The notes: generated by a model from the sequence alone, not told the origin. 64,000 nucleotides of DNA from Natronoarchaeum rubrum (GCF_024494695.1 NZ_JANHDP010000002.1:558001-622000); one strand, 5' to 3'; shown: positions 1-9,536, numbered from the stretch's first letter. Translations and numbers: made by a program.

Positions 1-504
1 ATGATCTTCTTCCTGATGTTCCACCCCGACACCGGCTTCCTGACGTCGTATCTGGCCGAGTGGGGCATCGTCGCGCAGACCAACACGCTCAACGACACGT
101 TCAGTGCGCTGTTGATCGTCACCGTCGGCGACATCTGGAAGACCTCGGCGTTCATGGCGCTGTTGATCCTGGCGGGGCTCCAGAGCATCGACCGAGGTCT
201 CTACGACGTCGCGAAAGTCGCGGGAGCCACGAAGTGGCAGCGGTTCAAGCTGATCACGTTCCCGCTGATCCTCCCCACGCTGGGGATCGCGATCCTCTTC
301 CGGACGATCTCGGCGATGCGCATCTACGGGCTCATCGACTCCGTGTCGAGCTGTACCGTCGTCCCGTCGCTGTCGTGTATGGTCGTCGAGACGTTCAACA
401 GCCAGCGCGGCCTGTCGGCGGCGCTCGCGTTCGTCACGGCCGCCATCATCGGGGTCGCCGTGATGGGTGTGATCTACCAGCAGTACAAATCGGGTGATAT
501 CTAG
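1..504 (+). CDS. Sugar ABC importer permease (MalF/UgpA-like), 5' end outside window
   Basis: This is the C-terminal part of an inner channel subunit of a binding-protein-dependent sugar importer. The visible 167 residues hold several hydrophobic helices and the cytoplasmic EAA loop that docks on the ATPase (around residues 65-92: GLYDVAKVAGATKWQRF, then a Pro-rich 'FPLILP'). Family members have about 290-320 residues and six helices, so roughly 130 residues lie left of the window; the ATG at base 1 is probably an internal Met. The stop codon directly abuts the next permease start, so the two are translationally linked. The substrate cannot be told; in haloarchaea such operons often serve glucose or other sugars. 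Confidence 0.9.
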   Translation: MIFFLMFHPDTGFLTSYLAEWGIVAQTNTLNDTFSALLIVTVGDIWKTSAFMALLILAGLQSIDRGLYDVAKVAGATKWQRFKLITFPLILPTLGIAILFRTISAMRIYGLIDSVSSCTVVPSLSCMVVETFNSQRGLSAALAFVTAAIIGVAVMGVIYQQYKSGDI

Positions 505-1473
505 ATGGCAACCGATCCGGACTCCAAATCGAACCTCGGCCCGCTCTCGCGGTGGACCAACCGCATCATTACCGACCAGGACGCCCGCGACCGACTCTAC
601 CGGGTGTTGTTCTACGCCATCACGATATTCTTCCTCGTGACGACGCTGTTCCCGTTCTACTGGCTGCTGGTGCTCGCGTTGACGCCGAATAACGAAATCC
701 TGAGCGGCGGCTGGGATCTGCCGTTCCTGCGCCCACAGGGGTTCAACCCGGCGGCGTTCCAGGAGGTGTTCCAGCAGATACCGTTCCACCTCTACGTGCT
801 GAACAGTTTCATCCTCGCGACGATGACGACGATCATCGTTCTGGTCATCGCCAGCCTCGCGGGCTACGTGTTCGGTCGTCTGGAGTTCCCCGGCCGAGGG
901 CTGTTGATGCTCGGGATCCTGATGATCTCGTACTTCCCGCCGGCGGCGTTCCTGCTGCCGCTGTTCGACGCGTTCGTCGGCAACGCGATCGAGGTGCCGT
1001 TCCTCGGCGTCGAGCTGTTCACGCCGCCGCGGCTGGTCAACACGCCGGGAGCGATGGTGCTTCCCTTTAGCGCGTTGTTCCTGCCGCTGTCGATCTTCAT
1101 CCTCACGACGTTCTACGCCCAGATCCCCGACGGGCTGGAGGACGCTGCGCGCGTCGAGGGGACGACCCGACTCGGCGCGCTGTTCAGGGTGATTATCCCG
1201 CTGTCGGCGCCCGGCGTCGCGACGGCGGCGGTGCTGACGTTCATCTCGGTGTACAACGAGTACTTCTTCTCGTCGATCATGTCGCTCCAGAACGAGCCAC
1301 AGGAGTGGTCGCCGCTGGTCGGCGGGATCCTCAGCTACCAGACCCAGTACACAACTGAGTTCAACCTCATGGCCGCTGCGGCGGTCGTCGGCGTGTTGCC
1401 GGTCGTCATCCTGGTCATCATCGCACAGGAGAAGATCGTGAGCGGACTGACCGCGGGCGCACTCAAAGAGTAA
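505..1473 (+). CDS. Sugar ABC importer permease (MalG/UgpE-like)
   Basis: This is the second channel subunit of the importer. The 322 residues show an N-terminal helix (about 30-55), five further hydrophobic segments, and the EAA loop near residue 210 (DGLEDAARVEGTTRLGALF, then 'IIPLSAPG'). Length and topology fit the MalG class. The ATG follows the previous stop with no gap, and a GGGTGAT stretch about 9 nt upstream may act as a ribosome site. The ATPase gene begins 2 nt after this stop. Subunit type is clear; substrate is not. Confidence 0.93.
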   Translation: MATDPDSKSNLGPLSRWTNRIITDQDARDRLYRVLFYAITIFFLVTTLFPFYWLLVLALTPNNEILSGGWDLPFLRPQGFNPAAFQEVFQQIPFHLYVLNSFILATMTTIIVLVIASLAGYVFGRLEFPGRGLLMLGILMISYFPPAAFLLPLFDAFVGNAIEVPFLGVELFTPPRLVNTPGAMVLPFSALFLPLSIFILTTFYAQIPDGLEDAARVEGTTRLGALFRVIIPLSAPGVATAAVLTFISVYNEYFFSSIMSLQNEPQEWSPLVGGILSYQTQYTTEFNLMAAAAVVGVLPVVILVIIAQEKIVSGLTAGALKE

Positions 1474-1475
1474 CC

Positions 1476-2666
1476 ATGGCAAACGTAACACTCGAACACG
1501 TGACGAAAAGCTACGAGGACGTCGTCGCAGTCGACGACATGAACCTCGATATCAGGGACGGCGAGTTCGTCTGTCTCGTCGGCCCCTCGGGCTGTGGCAA
1601 GTCGACGACGATGGAGACGATCGCCGGCCTCACCAAACCGACCGAGGGGACCATCAAGATCGGCGACAGGGACGTGACGAAGCTGCCGCCGAAAGACAGG
1701 GGCGTGGCGATGGTGTTCCAGAACATCGCGCTGTTTCCCCACATGGACGTCTACGATAACATCAGCTTCGGGCTGCGACTCCGAGACTACGACAAGGAGG
1801 AGATCGACCGTCGGGTCGAACGCGCCTCCGACATCGTCCAGCTCGAAGGGATGCTCGACCGAATGCCCGAGGAGATGTCCGGCGGTCAGCGCCAGCGCGT
1901 CGCCATCGCCCGCGCGATCGTCCGGGAACCCGACGTGTTCCTGATGGACGAGCCGCTGGCTAATCTGGACGCCAAGCTCCGGGTCCACATGCGCACGGAG
2001 CTCCAGCGACTGCACAAGCAACTGGACACGACGATCATCTACGTCACCCACGATCAGGCCGAGGCGATGACGATGTCCGACCGCATCGCGGTGATCAACA
2101 GCGGCGAACTCCAGCAGATCGACCCGCCGCTGACCTGCTACAACGAGCCGACGAACCGGTTCGTCGCGGGTTTCATCGGCTCGCCCAGCATGAACATGGT
2201 CGACTGCGAGCTCGCCCCCGACGGGCTGGAGTCCGACTCCTTCGCCGTCGACCTCGATCCGGCGACGCTGTCCGGCGCCGGCGTTGGCGATCACGTCGCG
2301 CTCGGAATCCGACCGGAGGACGTTTACCCCGTCGAGAAGGCCGACGAACTCACAGCTTCGACCGCGCCGATCGAAGTGACGACGGACGTTCTCGAGCCGA
2401 TGGGCGACGAGATCTTCGTCTACCTCAAGTTAGAGGGCGCTCCCGAGGACGAAACGATGGAAGGCGAGCGCTCGTCGAACTCGCTCCTGATGAGCGTCGA
2501 CCCCGACAGCGACATCGCGGAGGACGACCAGATCAACGTCGTGCTCGACGCCTCGAAGCTCCACCTGTTCGACGGCGACTCCGGCGACGCGATCGCCCAC
2601 GGCATCGTCGACATCGGCGCCGCGGCAGCCGACTCCGCGGTCGCCGAGTCGGAGGGAGGTGACTGA
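1476..2666 (+). CDS. Sugar ABC importer ATPase (MalK/UgpC-like)
   Basis: This cytoplasmic nucleotide-binding subunit powers the two permeases upstream. It carries Walker A (GPSGCGKSTT, about residues 37-46), a Q-loop (MVFQNIALFPHM), the ABC signature (MSGGQRQRVAIARAI) and Walker B (VFLMDEPLANLDAK), followed by the H-loop (YVTHDQAEAM). Residues after about 235 form the extra beta-rich regulatory region (TOBE/OB type) of carbohydrate ATPases; 'LGIRPEDVYPVE' is typical of that part. It is 396 residues against a usual 360-390, with an acidic C-terminal extension. Its 3' end contains the ribosome site of the next small gene. Confidence 0.95.
   Translation: MANVTLEHVTKSYEDVVAVDDMNLDIRDGEFVCLVGPSGCGKSTTMETIAGLTKPTEGTIKIGDRDVTKLPPKDRGVAMVFQNIALFPHMDVYDNISFGLRLRDYDKEEIDRRVERASDIVQLEGMLDRMPEEMSGGQRQRVAIARAIVREPDVFLMDEPLANLDAKLRVHMRTELQRLHKQLDTTIIYVTHDQAEAMTMSDRIAVINSGELQQIDPPLTCYNEPTNRFVAGFIGSPSMNMVDCELAPDGLESDSFAVDLDPATLSGAGVGDHVALGIRPEDVYPVEKADELTASTAPIEVTTDVLEPMGDEIFVYLKLEGAPEDETMEGERSSNSLLMSVDPDSDIAEDDQINVVLDASKLHLFDGDSGDAIAHGIVDIGAAAADSAVAESEGGD
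2651..2662 (+). promoter_or_regulatory. Strong Shine-Dalgarno site deciding a GTG start
   Basis: GGAGGGAGGTGA contains a full complement (GGAGGTGA) to the 3' end of archaeal 16S rRNA, 6 nt before the GTG at 2669. It lies inside the ATPase gene, so the small downstream gene is translated as an internal operon member rather than from a leaderless mRNA. Confidence 0.8.
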
Positions 2667-2668
2667 GC

Positions 2669-2872
2669 GTGGCCAGCACGGTCGCGCTGGTGTACTTCGG
2701 TGGTATGGCGGTCCTGTTTTTCTTCTGGATCTACGGGATCGTCTCGTTCGGCCTCGATCTGAAGAACAAGATCGTGCCCGGAACTCGCCAGTACCTTCGC
2801 GGCCGCCGGAAGCTCAAGGAGAAACGCAAGCAAGAGAAGGAACAGGAAGAACGCGAACAGCAGCTGTACTGA
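2669..2872 (+). CDS. Small one-TM protein of the ABC importer operon
   Basis: This 67-residue protein has one hydrophobic helix (about residues 6-28, rich in Phe and Trp) and a strongly charged C-terminal half made of Lys/Glu repeats (RRKLKEKRKQEKEQEEREQQ) that looks like a short coiled coil. It starts with GTG after a perfect ribosome site, only 2 nt past the ATPase stop, so it belongs to the importer operon. I do not recognise a named family. A membrane-anchored helper of the transporter is an inference from position and topology. Confidence 0.75.
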   Translation: MASTVALVYFGGMAVLFFFWIYGIVSFGLDLKNKIVPGTRQYLRGRRKLKEKRKQEKEQEEREQQLY

Positions 2873-3137
2873 CGGCGGTTTCGAGTTCTCGATTGCCGGT
2901 TCTCTTTTCGCGGCGAAGCGGACCTCTGACGCCAGCCCGGCTGTGGAGCTCACGTCGCGGTCGCTGACGATCTCGACCGGAACGTCCTCCAGAGGGTAAG
3001 CGGTAATCGCGCCGCTCCGGATGTCGTGGGGCGACTGCGAGGACGGGCGCTCACTCACCTCCTTCGGTTCCATCGCCTCGACGATCGATCTCGAGCCCGA
3101 GCGTACGATCATAGGGACTGCCGTCGTACCGGGACGT

Positions 3138-3329
3138 ATGCGAACGTTCGAACTCCGCGCCGACGATACCGGAACGATCGAACTCGTCTGCGAGCGGACC
3201 GACGAGGACGCTCCCGCACCTCACGTCCGGTCGTTCGCGGGACGAGATGAGTTCGGGCTGCTCGTCGACGATCTGACGCCCGGCGAACGCGTTCGGTTGT
3301 TCGTCGACGACGCCGATCCGGAAGAGTAG
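3138..3329 (+). CDS. Small acidic protein of unknown function (63 aa)
   Basis: The protein starts MRTFELRADDTGTIELVCER and is dominated by Asp, Glu and Arg with no Cys, TM segment or signal. The pattern of alternating hydrophobics suggests a small beta-rich fold. I chose the ATG at 3138 rather than an upstream in-frame start at 3021 because the upstream part overlaps promoter-like sequence and lacks the codon bias seen after 3138. It stands alone between the ABC operon and the tRNAs. Confidence 0.55.
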   Translation: MRTFELRADDTGTIELVCERTDEDAPAPHVRSFAGRDEFGLLVDDLTPGERVRLFVDDADPEE

Positions 3330-3424
3330 CACCGATAGCGGTCACGTCGACCACCCTCGACAGAACTGTTCTCGTGATAGCCGGGCGACGTTTCCGGGTC
3401 CAACGTCCACACGTCGAGTCTGAC

Positions 3425-3544
3425 GGCGCTTCTTTCCTGCAGTCGTACCCGGGCATCGCACCGTGGGCAACGATGGGCGCGATCGTCGGCGTCGCCGTAG
3501 ACTCGTCGGAAGTCTCCCGAGACGTTGGCCTCGCAGTGGAGACA
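3425..3544 (-). pseudogene. Zinc-ribbon protein relic (two CxxC pairs)
   Basis: The minus strand reads a compact zinc-ribbon pattern: CLHCEANVSGDFRRVYGD, then HRCPRCDARV, with two CxxC pairs about 26 residues apart. This resembles small haloarchaeal zinc-ribbon proteins of roughly 50-60 residues. There is no start codon between the first CxxC and an in-frame TGA about 8 codons upstream, and no stop follows; the frame runs on for about 70 codons into the opposite gene. I read it as a decayed gene, though an unusual start codon cannot be excluded. Confidence 0.4.
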
Positions 3545-3759
3545 GTCGCTACTGCGAGCTGCCGATCAGGGTGAGATCGTCACACCGAACACCCCCGTTC
3601 GGCTACGGTGATCGCCGGACTGCGCGGGGCACCGCTTCGGAACGGAGCGAACTCACCGAGCGCCCCCGAAAATTCGGAAACGCTATTCGCTACTCTTCTC
3701 GGTTCTCGGGCGCTATCGCGTACGTTTCGGAGCCGGCCACAGAACGCTTCGTTTCGAAG

Positions 3760-3835
3760 TGGGCCCGCTCGGATTTGAACCGGAGGAAGACTCGCTTCTT
3801 CGTCTTCCAGGGTTGCAAATCCGATCGGCGTACAT
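3760..3835. repeat. tRNA-derived duplication: 22-bp direct repeat plus inverted T-arm
   Basis: Bases 3760-3781 repeat exactly the last 22 bases (T-arm, acceptor stem, discriminator) of the CAT tRNA at 3870-3891. About 28 nt further, 3811-3830 holds a near copy of the same T-arm in the opposite orientation (GGTTGCAAATCCGATCGG). Between them GGAAGAC and GTCTTCC pair around a 10-nt loop, so the segment can fold into a long imperfect hairpin. No full tRNA is present here. It could be an integration-site scar or a tRNA-derived structured RNA. Confidence 0.65.
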
Positions 3836-3869
3836 TTTTCTCTCCTCACGTCCGTTCGTCGCCGAAAAA

Positions 3870-3944
3870 TGGGCCCGCTCGGATTTGAACCAAGGACGAA
3901 GCGGTTATGAGCCGCTCTCTCTAACCAGACTGAGATACGGGCCC
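3870..3944 (-). tRNA. tRNA with anticodon CAT (Ile2 or elongator Met)
   Basis: On the minus strand the acceptor stem GGGCCCG pairs with CGGGCCC, the D-stem TCTC with GAGA, the anticodon stem AGCGG with CCGCT around loop CTCATAA, and the T-stem CTTGG with CCGAG around TTCAAAT; the discriminator is A. The gene is 75 nt with no intron and no encoded CCA. Haloarchaeal elongator Met tRNA genes usually carry an intron, so its absence favours the Ile2 (modified CAU) identity, but this is not decisive. Confidence 0.9.
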
Positions 3945-4045
3945 GTGAGTCGTCGTTGGATGATCCCGAACTAAGGTTTGTCGCATTGGGGACTGCGGAA
4001 TCAGGACGGACTCTCGGCTTCTCACGAGGTGCAGCACAGAAACGA

Positions 4046-4118
4046 CGCCACCGCCAGGGCTCGAACCTGGGACAACCTGGGTAACAACCAGGTGCTCTAC
4101 CAACTGAGCTACGGCGGC
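4046..4118 (-). tRNA. tRNA-Asn (anticodon GTT)
   Basis: The minus strand gives a 73-nt cloverleaf: acceptor GCCGCCG/CGGTGGC (one G-T pair), D-arm GCTC/GAGC, anticodon stem CCTGG/CCAGG around loop TTGTTAC (GTT), T-stem CCAGG/CCTGG around TTCGAGC, and discriminator G as usual for Asn. It lies 101 nt upstream of the CAT tRNA on the same strand. Confidence 0.95.
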
Positions 4119-4221
4119 CCGTTGCACTCCGATGTAGTCGGGTGGTTTTGATAGGGCTTTCGTTTTCGCTCGGGGTCGGGCATCGATATCCTTTCACGCG
4201 GCGCGGCGCAACTGCCGAGCG

Positions 4222-5583
4222 ATGAGCGATGCCGAGGACTTCGAGACCGCCGTCGCCGCGGTGCGCGAGGAGGTCGACCCGTCGGCGGCCGAGCGCGAAC
4301 GGATGGAGTCGGTCGCCGCCGAGCTGCGCGAGCGCGCCGGGCGCGCCATCGCGGCGCTGCCGGTCGACGCCGACGTGTTGCAGGTCGGCAGCACCGCTCG
4401 GGGGACCTGGATCAGCGGCGACCGCGACGTCGACGTGTTCGTCCGGTTCCCGACCGATCTCGACCGCGAGGAGCTAGAGGAGCACGGCCTCGCGGTCGGC
4501 CACAGCGTCCTTCCGGAGGGCCACGAGGAGTACGCCGAGCATCCCTACGTCAAGGGAACCGTCGAGGGGTTCGACGTCGATCTGGTGCCGTGTTACGACG
4601 TCAACGACGCCGCGGCGATCCGCTCGGCGGTCGATCGAACGCCGTTTCACACCGAGTACGTCGCCGCGCGCCTCGACGACGATCTCGCCGCCGACGTCCG
4701 GCTCGCCAAGCAGTTCCTGACCGGGATCGGCGCGTACGGTAGCGACCTTCGAACTCGCGGGTTCAGCGGCTACCTCACCGAGCTACTCGTGCTCGAGTAC
4801 GGCGGCTTCCGCGAACTCGTCGAAGCCGCCGCGGAGTGGCACCCGCCCGTCGAGATCGATCCCGAGGACCACGGCGAGGAGACGTTCGACGACCCGCTGG
4901 TCGTGATCGACCCGACCGATCCCGGTCGCAACGTCGCCGCGGTGCTGTCTCCCGAGAACATCGCTCGGCTACAACACTACGCCCGCGAACTGCTGGCGGA
5001 GCCCCGCGAGGAGCTGTTTTTCCCCGCCGCGCTCGATCCGCTCTCGACGGGCGACGCCGAAGCCGCGATCGCCGACCGCGGGACGATCCCGGTCGCGATC
5101 AGGTTTGCGGCGCCCGACGTCGTCGAGGATCAGCTCTACCCGCAACTCGCTCGGTCGCTCGACGGCGTCACCGAGGAGCTCGACCGGCGGGGGTTCGACG
5201 TGGTGCGCTCGACCGCGGTCGCCGCCGATCGGGCCGTCCTGCTGGTCGAACTCGGCGTCGCCGAGCGCCCGACGATCGAACGCCACGAGGGGCCGCCCGT
5301 CCACGTGCGCGACCACGCGACCGGCTTCTACGAGAAGTACGTCGACGATCCCGACGCCTACGGACCGTTTATCCACGAGGGTCGATACGTCGTCGAGCGG
5401 GAGCGGGAGTTCCGGACCGCCGCGGCGTTTCTGGAGAGCGACCGCCTGCTCGACGTCCGCCTCGGGACCCACATTGAGAGCGCCCTCGAAGAAGAGTACG
5501 ACGTGCTTGTCGGCGACGACGTGGCGACACTGGCGGAGGAGTTCGGCGTCGAACTGGCGCGGTACTTCGATCCCACACCCTGA
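4222..5583 (+). CDS. cca: CCA tRNA nucleotidyltransferase, archaeal class I
   Basis: The enzyme adds or repairs the CCA 3' end of tRNAs without a nucleic-acid template; it is essential here because neighbouring tRNA genes do not encode CCA. The 453 residues match the archaeal class I length. The nucleotidyltransferase core is visible at about residues 56-80: LQVGSTARGTWISGDRDVDV, giving the G-S motif and the DxD metal pair, with a third acidic residue in 'GFDVDLVPCYDV'. The body, tail and head regions follow. The start ATG is close to two tRNA genes that it may help process. Confidence 0.95.
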   Translation: MSDAEDFETAVAAVREEVDPSAAERERMESVAAELRERAGRAIAALPVDADVLQVGSTARGTWISGDRDVDVFVRFPTDLDREELEEHGLAVGHSVLPEGHEEYAEHPYVKGTVEGFDVDLVPCYDVNDAAAIRSAVDRTPFHTEYVAARLDDDLAADVRLAKQFLTGIGAYGSDLRTRGFSGYLTELLVLEYGGFRELVEAAAEWHPPVEIDPEDHGEETFDDPLVVIDPTDPGRNVAAVLSPENIARLQHYARELLAEPREELFFPAALDPLSTGDAEAAIADRGTIPVAIRFAAPDVVEDQLYPQLARSLDGVTEELDRRGFDVVRSTAVAADRAVLLVELGVAERPTIERHEGPPVHVRDHATGFYEKYVDDPDAYGPFIHEGRYVVEREREFRTAAAFLESDRLLDVRLGTHIESALEEEYDVLVGDDVATLAEEFGVELARYFDPTP

Positions 5584-5649
5584 AAACCGCGATCGCTATC
5601 GGGACGACCGTACCCGGATACGCTCGCTTCGGTGCCGCTCAAAATCCGC

Positions 5650-6666
<1,017 letters not shown>

Positions 6667-6667
6667 C

Positions 6668-7099
6668 TCATTCGAACAGCTCGAAGTACGTTTGGATGTC
6701 CTCGGCCTTGACTGTTCGCCGGTCGGCGTGTCGCGCGAGCGTCGCTGCCGCGGCGGCGACGTTGTCGGCGTAGTCCTCCAGAATGTCCGCCAGCGCGATC
6801 CGGGCGTCCATCGCGACGCGATAGGAGTCGTCGATGTCGATGCGGGCGATGCGATCGATCGGCGCGATCGGGAGCGTGAGGGCTTCCTTGTCGACGACGG
6901 TCTCGACGCCGAAGTCCTCGGCCATCAGCGTCTTGCGCCCGTCCTCGGTCGCCAGCTCGGCGGCGTCCTCGGCCAGTTCGGCCCCGCGGAGCTGGATCCG
7001 GTGGGCGAGTTCCTCGGCGGCCTCGGCGCTGACGCGCAACTCGCCTGCGTTCCGACGGATAATCGTGTCCACGGGCGCAAACGGTAACTCGACGCTCAT
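6668..7099 (-). CDS. Archaeal histone, fused doublet
   Basis: Two histone folds are joined in one 143-residue chain, the form typical of haloarchaea. The first fold (about 1-65) begins MSVELPFAPVDTIIRRNAG and the second (about 72-143) begins LPIAPIDRIARI; both show the helix-strand-helix pattern with 'MAEDF' and 'VKAEDI' before the last helix. It should wrap or bridge DNA. I use the ATG at 7099, not a TTG two codons upstream. A TATA-like stretch (about 7125-7133) suggests a leaderless mRNA. The deacetylase gene follows directly. Confidence 0.93.
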   Translation of the reverse strand: MSVELPFAPVDTIIRRNAGELRVSAEAAEELAHRIQLRGAELAEDAAELATEDGRKTLMAEDFGVETVVDKEALTLPIAPIDRIARIDIDDSYRVAMDARIALADILEDYADNVAAAAATLARHADRRTVKAEDIQTYFELFE

Positions 7100-7209
7100 A
7101 CCCAATTTCGGGGAAGTGGGACCCTTAACATTTTCCGTTACGCTCGTTTCAGCCGGGGAAACGGGCAGAGAATCCGTCGTTCGAAGCCGAATCCACCGCG
7201 TCGGCGCTC

Positions 7210-8706
7210 TCAGAACACGTCGTCGGCGTCCAGCCGCCCGTCACGGAGTTCGCCGCGCGCGGTCACTTCCTGGCCGAGGTGGACGTCGGCGTCGGTCTCG
7301 ACGCTGATCGTCTCCTCGCCGTCGTCGAGCACGACCGGTTCTCCGGCCTGCACGACGGTCCCGGTGAACTCCGTCTGCTCGCCGTCCGCGAGCGCCGCGC
7401 CGCCGCCGGCCGCGACCGCGGCGTCGCCGCCGGACTCGTCGTCGCCGGACGCCGAAGCGCCCGCGGCGGTCCCGCCGTCGGCGTCCGACGCGTCGGCCGC
7501 GCCGTCACTGCCGCCGTCGTCGAACGAGCCGAGCGTCTGGTCGGCGCCGCTCGACGCGCTCGCACTCTCGTTCGCCCCCTCGCCGTCGGCGTCGATGGCG
7601 CCGGTTTCGAGCACCGTCACTGTCGATTGCCAGCCCGCGGAAGCTTCGAGATCGTCCTGCCAGCCGTCCTGAATCTCCACGTCGGCCAGCGCCACCTCGT
7701 CGCCGGGCGCGATCTCCTTGTCGGCCTTCTCGCCCCACAGCGCGACGCGGATGTCGCCGCTATCGTCCTGCACGCGGACGTTGCGGACCTGGCCTTCGCT
7801 GCCGTCGTCGCGATCGAACGTTCGCTTGGGATCGGCCGAGCGGACGACGCCCGCGAGATCGACCGTCTGGCCCATCTCGACGGTGTCGATCGGCGTCCGA
7901 TCGGGCTCGTACTCGATCGTCTCGTCGATCTCCTCGACGGCGCCGTGATCGCCGACGTGCAGTTCCAGCGAGCCGTCGCGCTCCCGGACGTAGCCGTCGA
8001 CGACCTCGACGGCGGTGCCAGGGTCGATCTCCTCGGCTCGATCGGCGCGCTCGTCCCACATCGTGACGCGGATCTTCCCCGTCGGGTCGCCGAGCACGAG
8101 GTTCGCGACCTTCCCCTCGCTGCCGTCGTCGCGGTCGAACGTCCGGACGGACTCGGTGTCGAGCACCAGCCCGGCCAGATCGACGTCCGAGAGGCCCAGC
8201 GAGAGATCCTCGACCCGATAGGTGTCCGTGATCGCGACGTCGACCTCGACGTCGTCGTCGGGCTCGGCGTCGTCGACGCTCACTTCGATCCCGTTGAACC
8301 CCTCCTTGGGGCGGCCCTTGATGCGCAGCACGTCGCCTTCTTCGAGCTCGTTTTTGACGGCTTCCGCTCGCTCGTCCCAGAACGCCGCCCGGAGGCTGCC
8401 GGTTTCGTCGGCCACCTCGACGTTGATCACCTGTCCCTCCGGTTGCTCGTCGTCGTCGCGCTCGAACGTGCGCAGCTCGCCGACGTCGATCACCTTGGCG
8501 ATGAACTTCACCTCCTCCATCCCCGGCTCGATGTCGGCGATGCCGTTGACCTCCTCATCGTTGACCTCGTGGGCGACGAGCATCGCCGCGGTCTCCTCGT
8601 CGGCCAGCCCGCCCATCTGGTCGACCTTGGCCTCGACGGCCTCCCGGAACTTCTCCAGGTCCACGTCGGCGTCGAGGTCTTCGTATACGTCCTCGATAGC
8701 TCCCAT
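7210..8706 (-). CDS. rpa2: RPA-family single-stranded DNA-binding protein
   Basis: This 498-residue protein has an N-terminal helical region (1-65) followed by three repeated OB-folds recognisable by 'RTFERDDDEQPEGQV', 'RTFDRDDGSEGKVANL' and 'RTFDRDDGSEGQVRNV', each followed by a 'DETGSLR/DPTGKIR/DDSGDIR' strand and an 'xWDERA' or 'LWGEKAD' segment. A low-complexity Ser/Ala/Asp/Gly linker (about 385-435) leads to a small C-terminal OB-like domain. No zinc-finger Cys set is seen, unlike some haloarchaeal RPAs. It acts in replication and repair. The place beside histone and deacetylase genes matches what I recall for rpa2 in Haloferax. Confidence 0.88.
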   Translation of the reverse strand: MGAIEDVYEDLDADVDLEKFREAVEAKVDQMGGLADEETAAMLVAHEVNDEEVNGIADIEPGMEEVKFIAKVIDVGELRTFERDDDEQPEGQVINVEVADETGSLRAAFWDERAEAVKNELEEGDVLRIKGRPKEGFNGIEVSVDDAEPDDDVEVDVAITDTYRVEDLSLGLSDVDLAGLVLDTESVRTFDRDDGSEGKVANLVLGDPTGKIRVTMWDERADRAEEIDPGTAVEVVDGYVRERDGSLELHVGDHGAVEEIDETIEYEPDRTPIDTVEMGQTVDLAGVVRSADPKRTFDRDDGSEGQVRNVRVQDDSGDIRVALWGEKADKEIAPGDEVALADVEIQDGWQDDLEASAGWQSTVTVLETGAIDADGEGANESASASSGADQTLGSFDDGGSDGAADASDADGGTAAGASASGDDESGGDAAVAAGGGAALADGEQTEFTGTVVQAGEPVVLDDGEETISVETDADVHLGQEVTARGELRDGRLDADDVF

Positions 8707-8878
8707 TCTAGTAGTCTGTGGTGGTGTGGGCTCCGGTTAAGCGTTGTCCTTGCCGGGCACGACGCCGCCCTCGTGCGATTCCGCTCGCGTCGACGCCCGG
8801 CCGGATTGCCGACATTTCGGGGATGCTGGTGATCACAACGCGGCGTCGCCGCCCCCTCGTAGAAAAACCTGTGGCGCG

Positions 8879-9385
8879 CTACCGGCGCGAGTCCTCGGCG
8901 ACCGTGGTCGTCTCGCCGCCGGGAGTCTCGTGGCGCACCGTAACGTGGATCGGCGTCCCACCGTCGAAGGTGGCTTCGAGCGCGTATTCGATGCCGGTGA
9001 CGACCTGCGCGCAAAAGCCGTCGGAGTCGGCAGCCTCGGTCGTCATCGTCACCCGGAACTCGTCGTCGGCTTCGCTGTACTCGGCCGACTTCACCGCCGC
9101 CTCGTGGCACGGCGTCGGCGCCGAGATCGCCCCCTCGACGGTCACGGATTCGTCGCCGAACGAGACCTCAGCCTCGTCGCGCGCCTCGTCGGCGTCATCG
9201 TGCGTCTCGACGTCCGTCCCGACGAGTTCGGGCGAGGACACGCCGCCGTCGGTCGCGACCGGCTGCTCCTCGGGTTCGGCGTCTGGGTCGTCACCCCCGG
9301 CTCCCGGTCGATCCGCGATGCAGCCCGCCAGCGTCGCCGCCGCGCCGGCACCGGCCCACTGGCACAGGAACGCTCGCCGGTTCAT
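8879..9385 (-). CDS. Tat-exported lipoprotein, unknown function
   Basis: The 168-residue protein starts MNRRAFLCQWAGAGAAATLA with a twin Arg and then a lipobox Cys (LAGC, about residue 22), so it should be exported folded and lipid-anchored. A Pro/Asp/Glu-rich linker follows, then a beta-rich domain with two Cys that might form a disulfide. I recognise no family. The start at 9385 is set by the signal peptide; an in-frame extension to 9484 is not credible. A palindrome (9426-9445) lies about 41-60 bases upstream, at the same distance as a related one before the beta-propeller gene at 14104. Confidence 0.75.
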   Translation of the reverse strand: MNRRAFLCQWAGAGAAATLAGCIADRPGAGGDDPDAEPEEQPVATDGGVSSPELVGTDVETHDDADEARDEAEVSFGDESVTVEGAISAPTPCHEAAVKSAEYSEADDEFRVTMTTEAADSDGFCAQVVTGIEYALEATFDGGTPIHVTVRHETPGGETTTVAEDSRR

Positions 9386-9425
9386 ACTTGTCGGTACTCG
9401 CGCCGGTATGAAGTGAATGCCGTTG

Positions 9426-9445
9426 GCTCGAACGACCGTTTGAGT
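9426..9445. promoter_or_regulatory. Operator-like palindrome, copy 1
   Basis: GCTCGAACgaccGTTTGAGT has two 8-base half sites (consensus ACTCAAAC/GTTTGAGT, two mismatches in the left arm) with a 4-base spacer. It lies in the promoter region of the minus-strand lipoprotein gene that starts at 9385. A perfect copy is at 14041-14060. Confidence 0.5.
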
Positions 9446-9536
9446 GTCGGCAATCTCCCCGACGGCACCGTCACGCAATACCACTCCGCCCCCGTATCGT
9501 AACCCCTTTAAGTAAACGCGGGATACGTAGAGATGA

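Noticed and set aside
2873..3112. Minus-strand frame starting MEPKEVSERPSSQSPHDIRS
   Set aside because: The first 75 codons look somewhat protein-like, but the frame runs antisense into the ABC operon without a stop and has no motif I can name. Left out as unproven.
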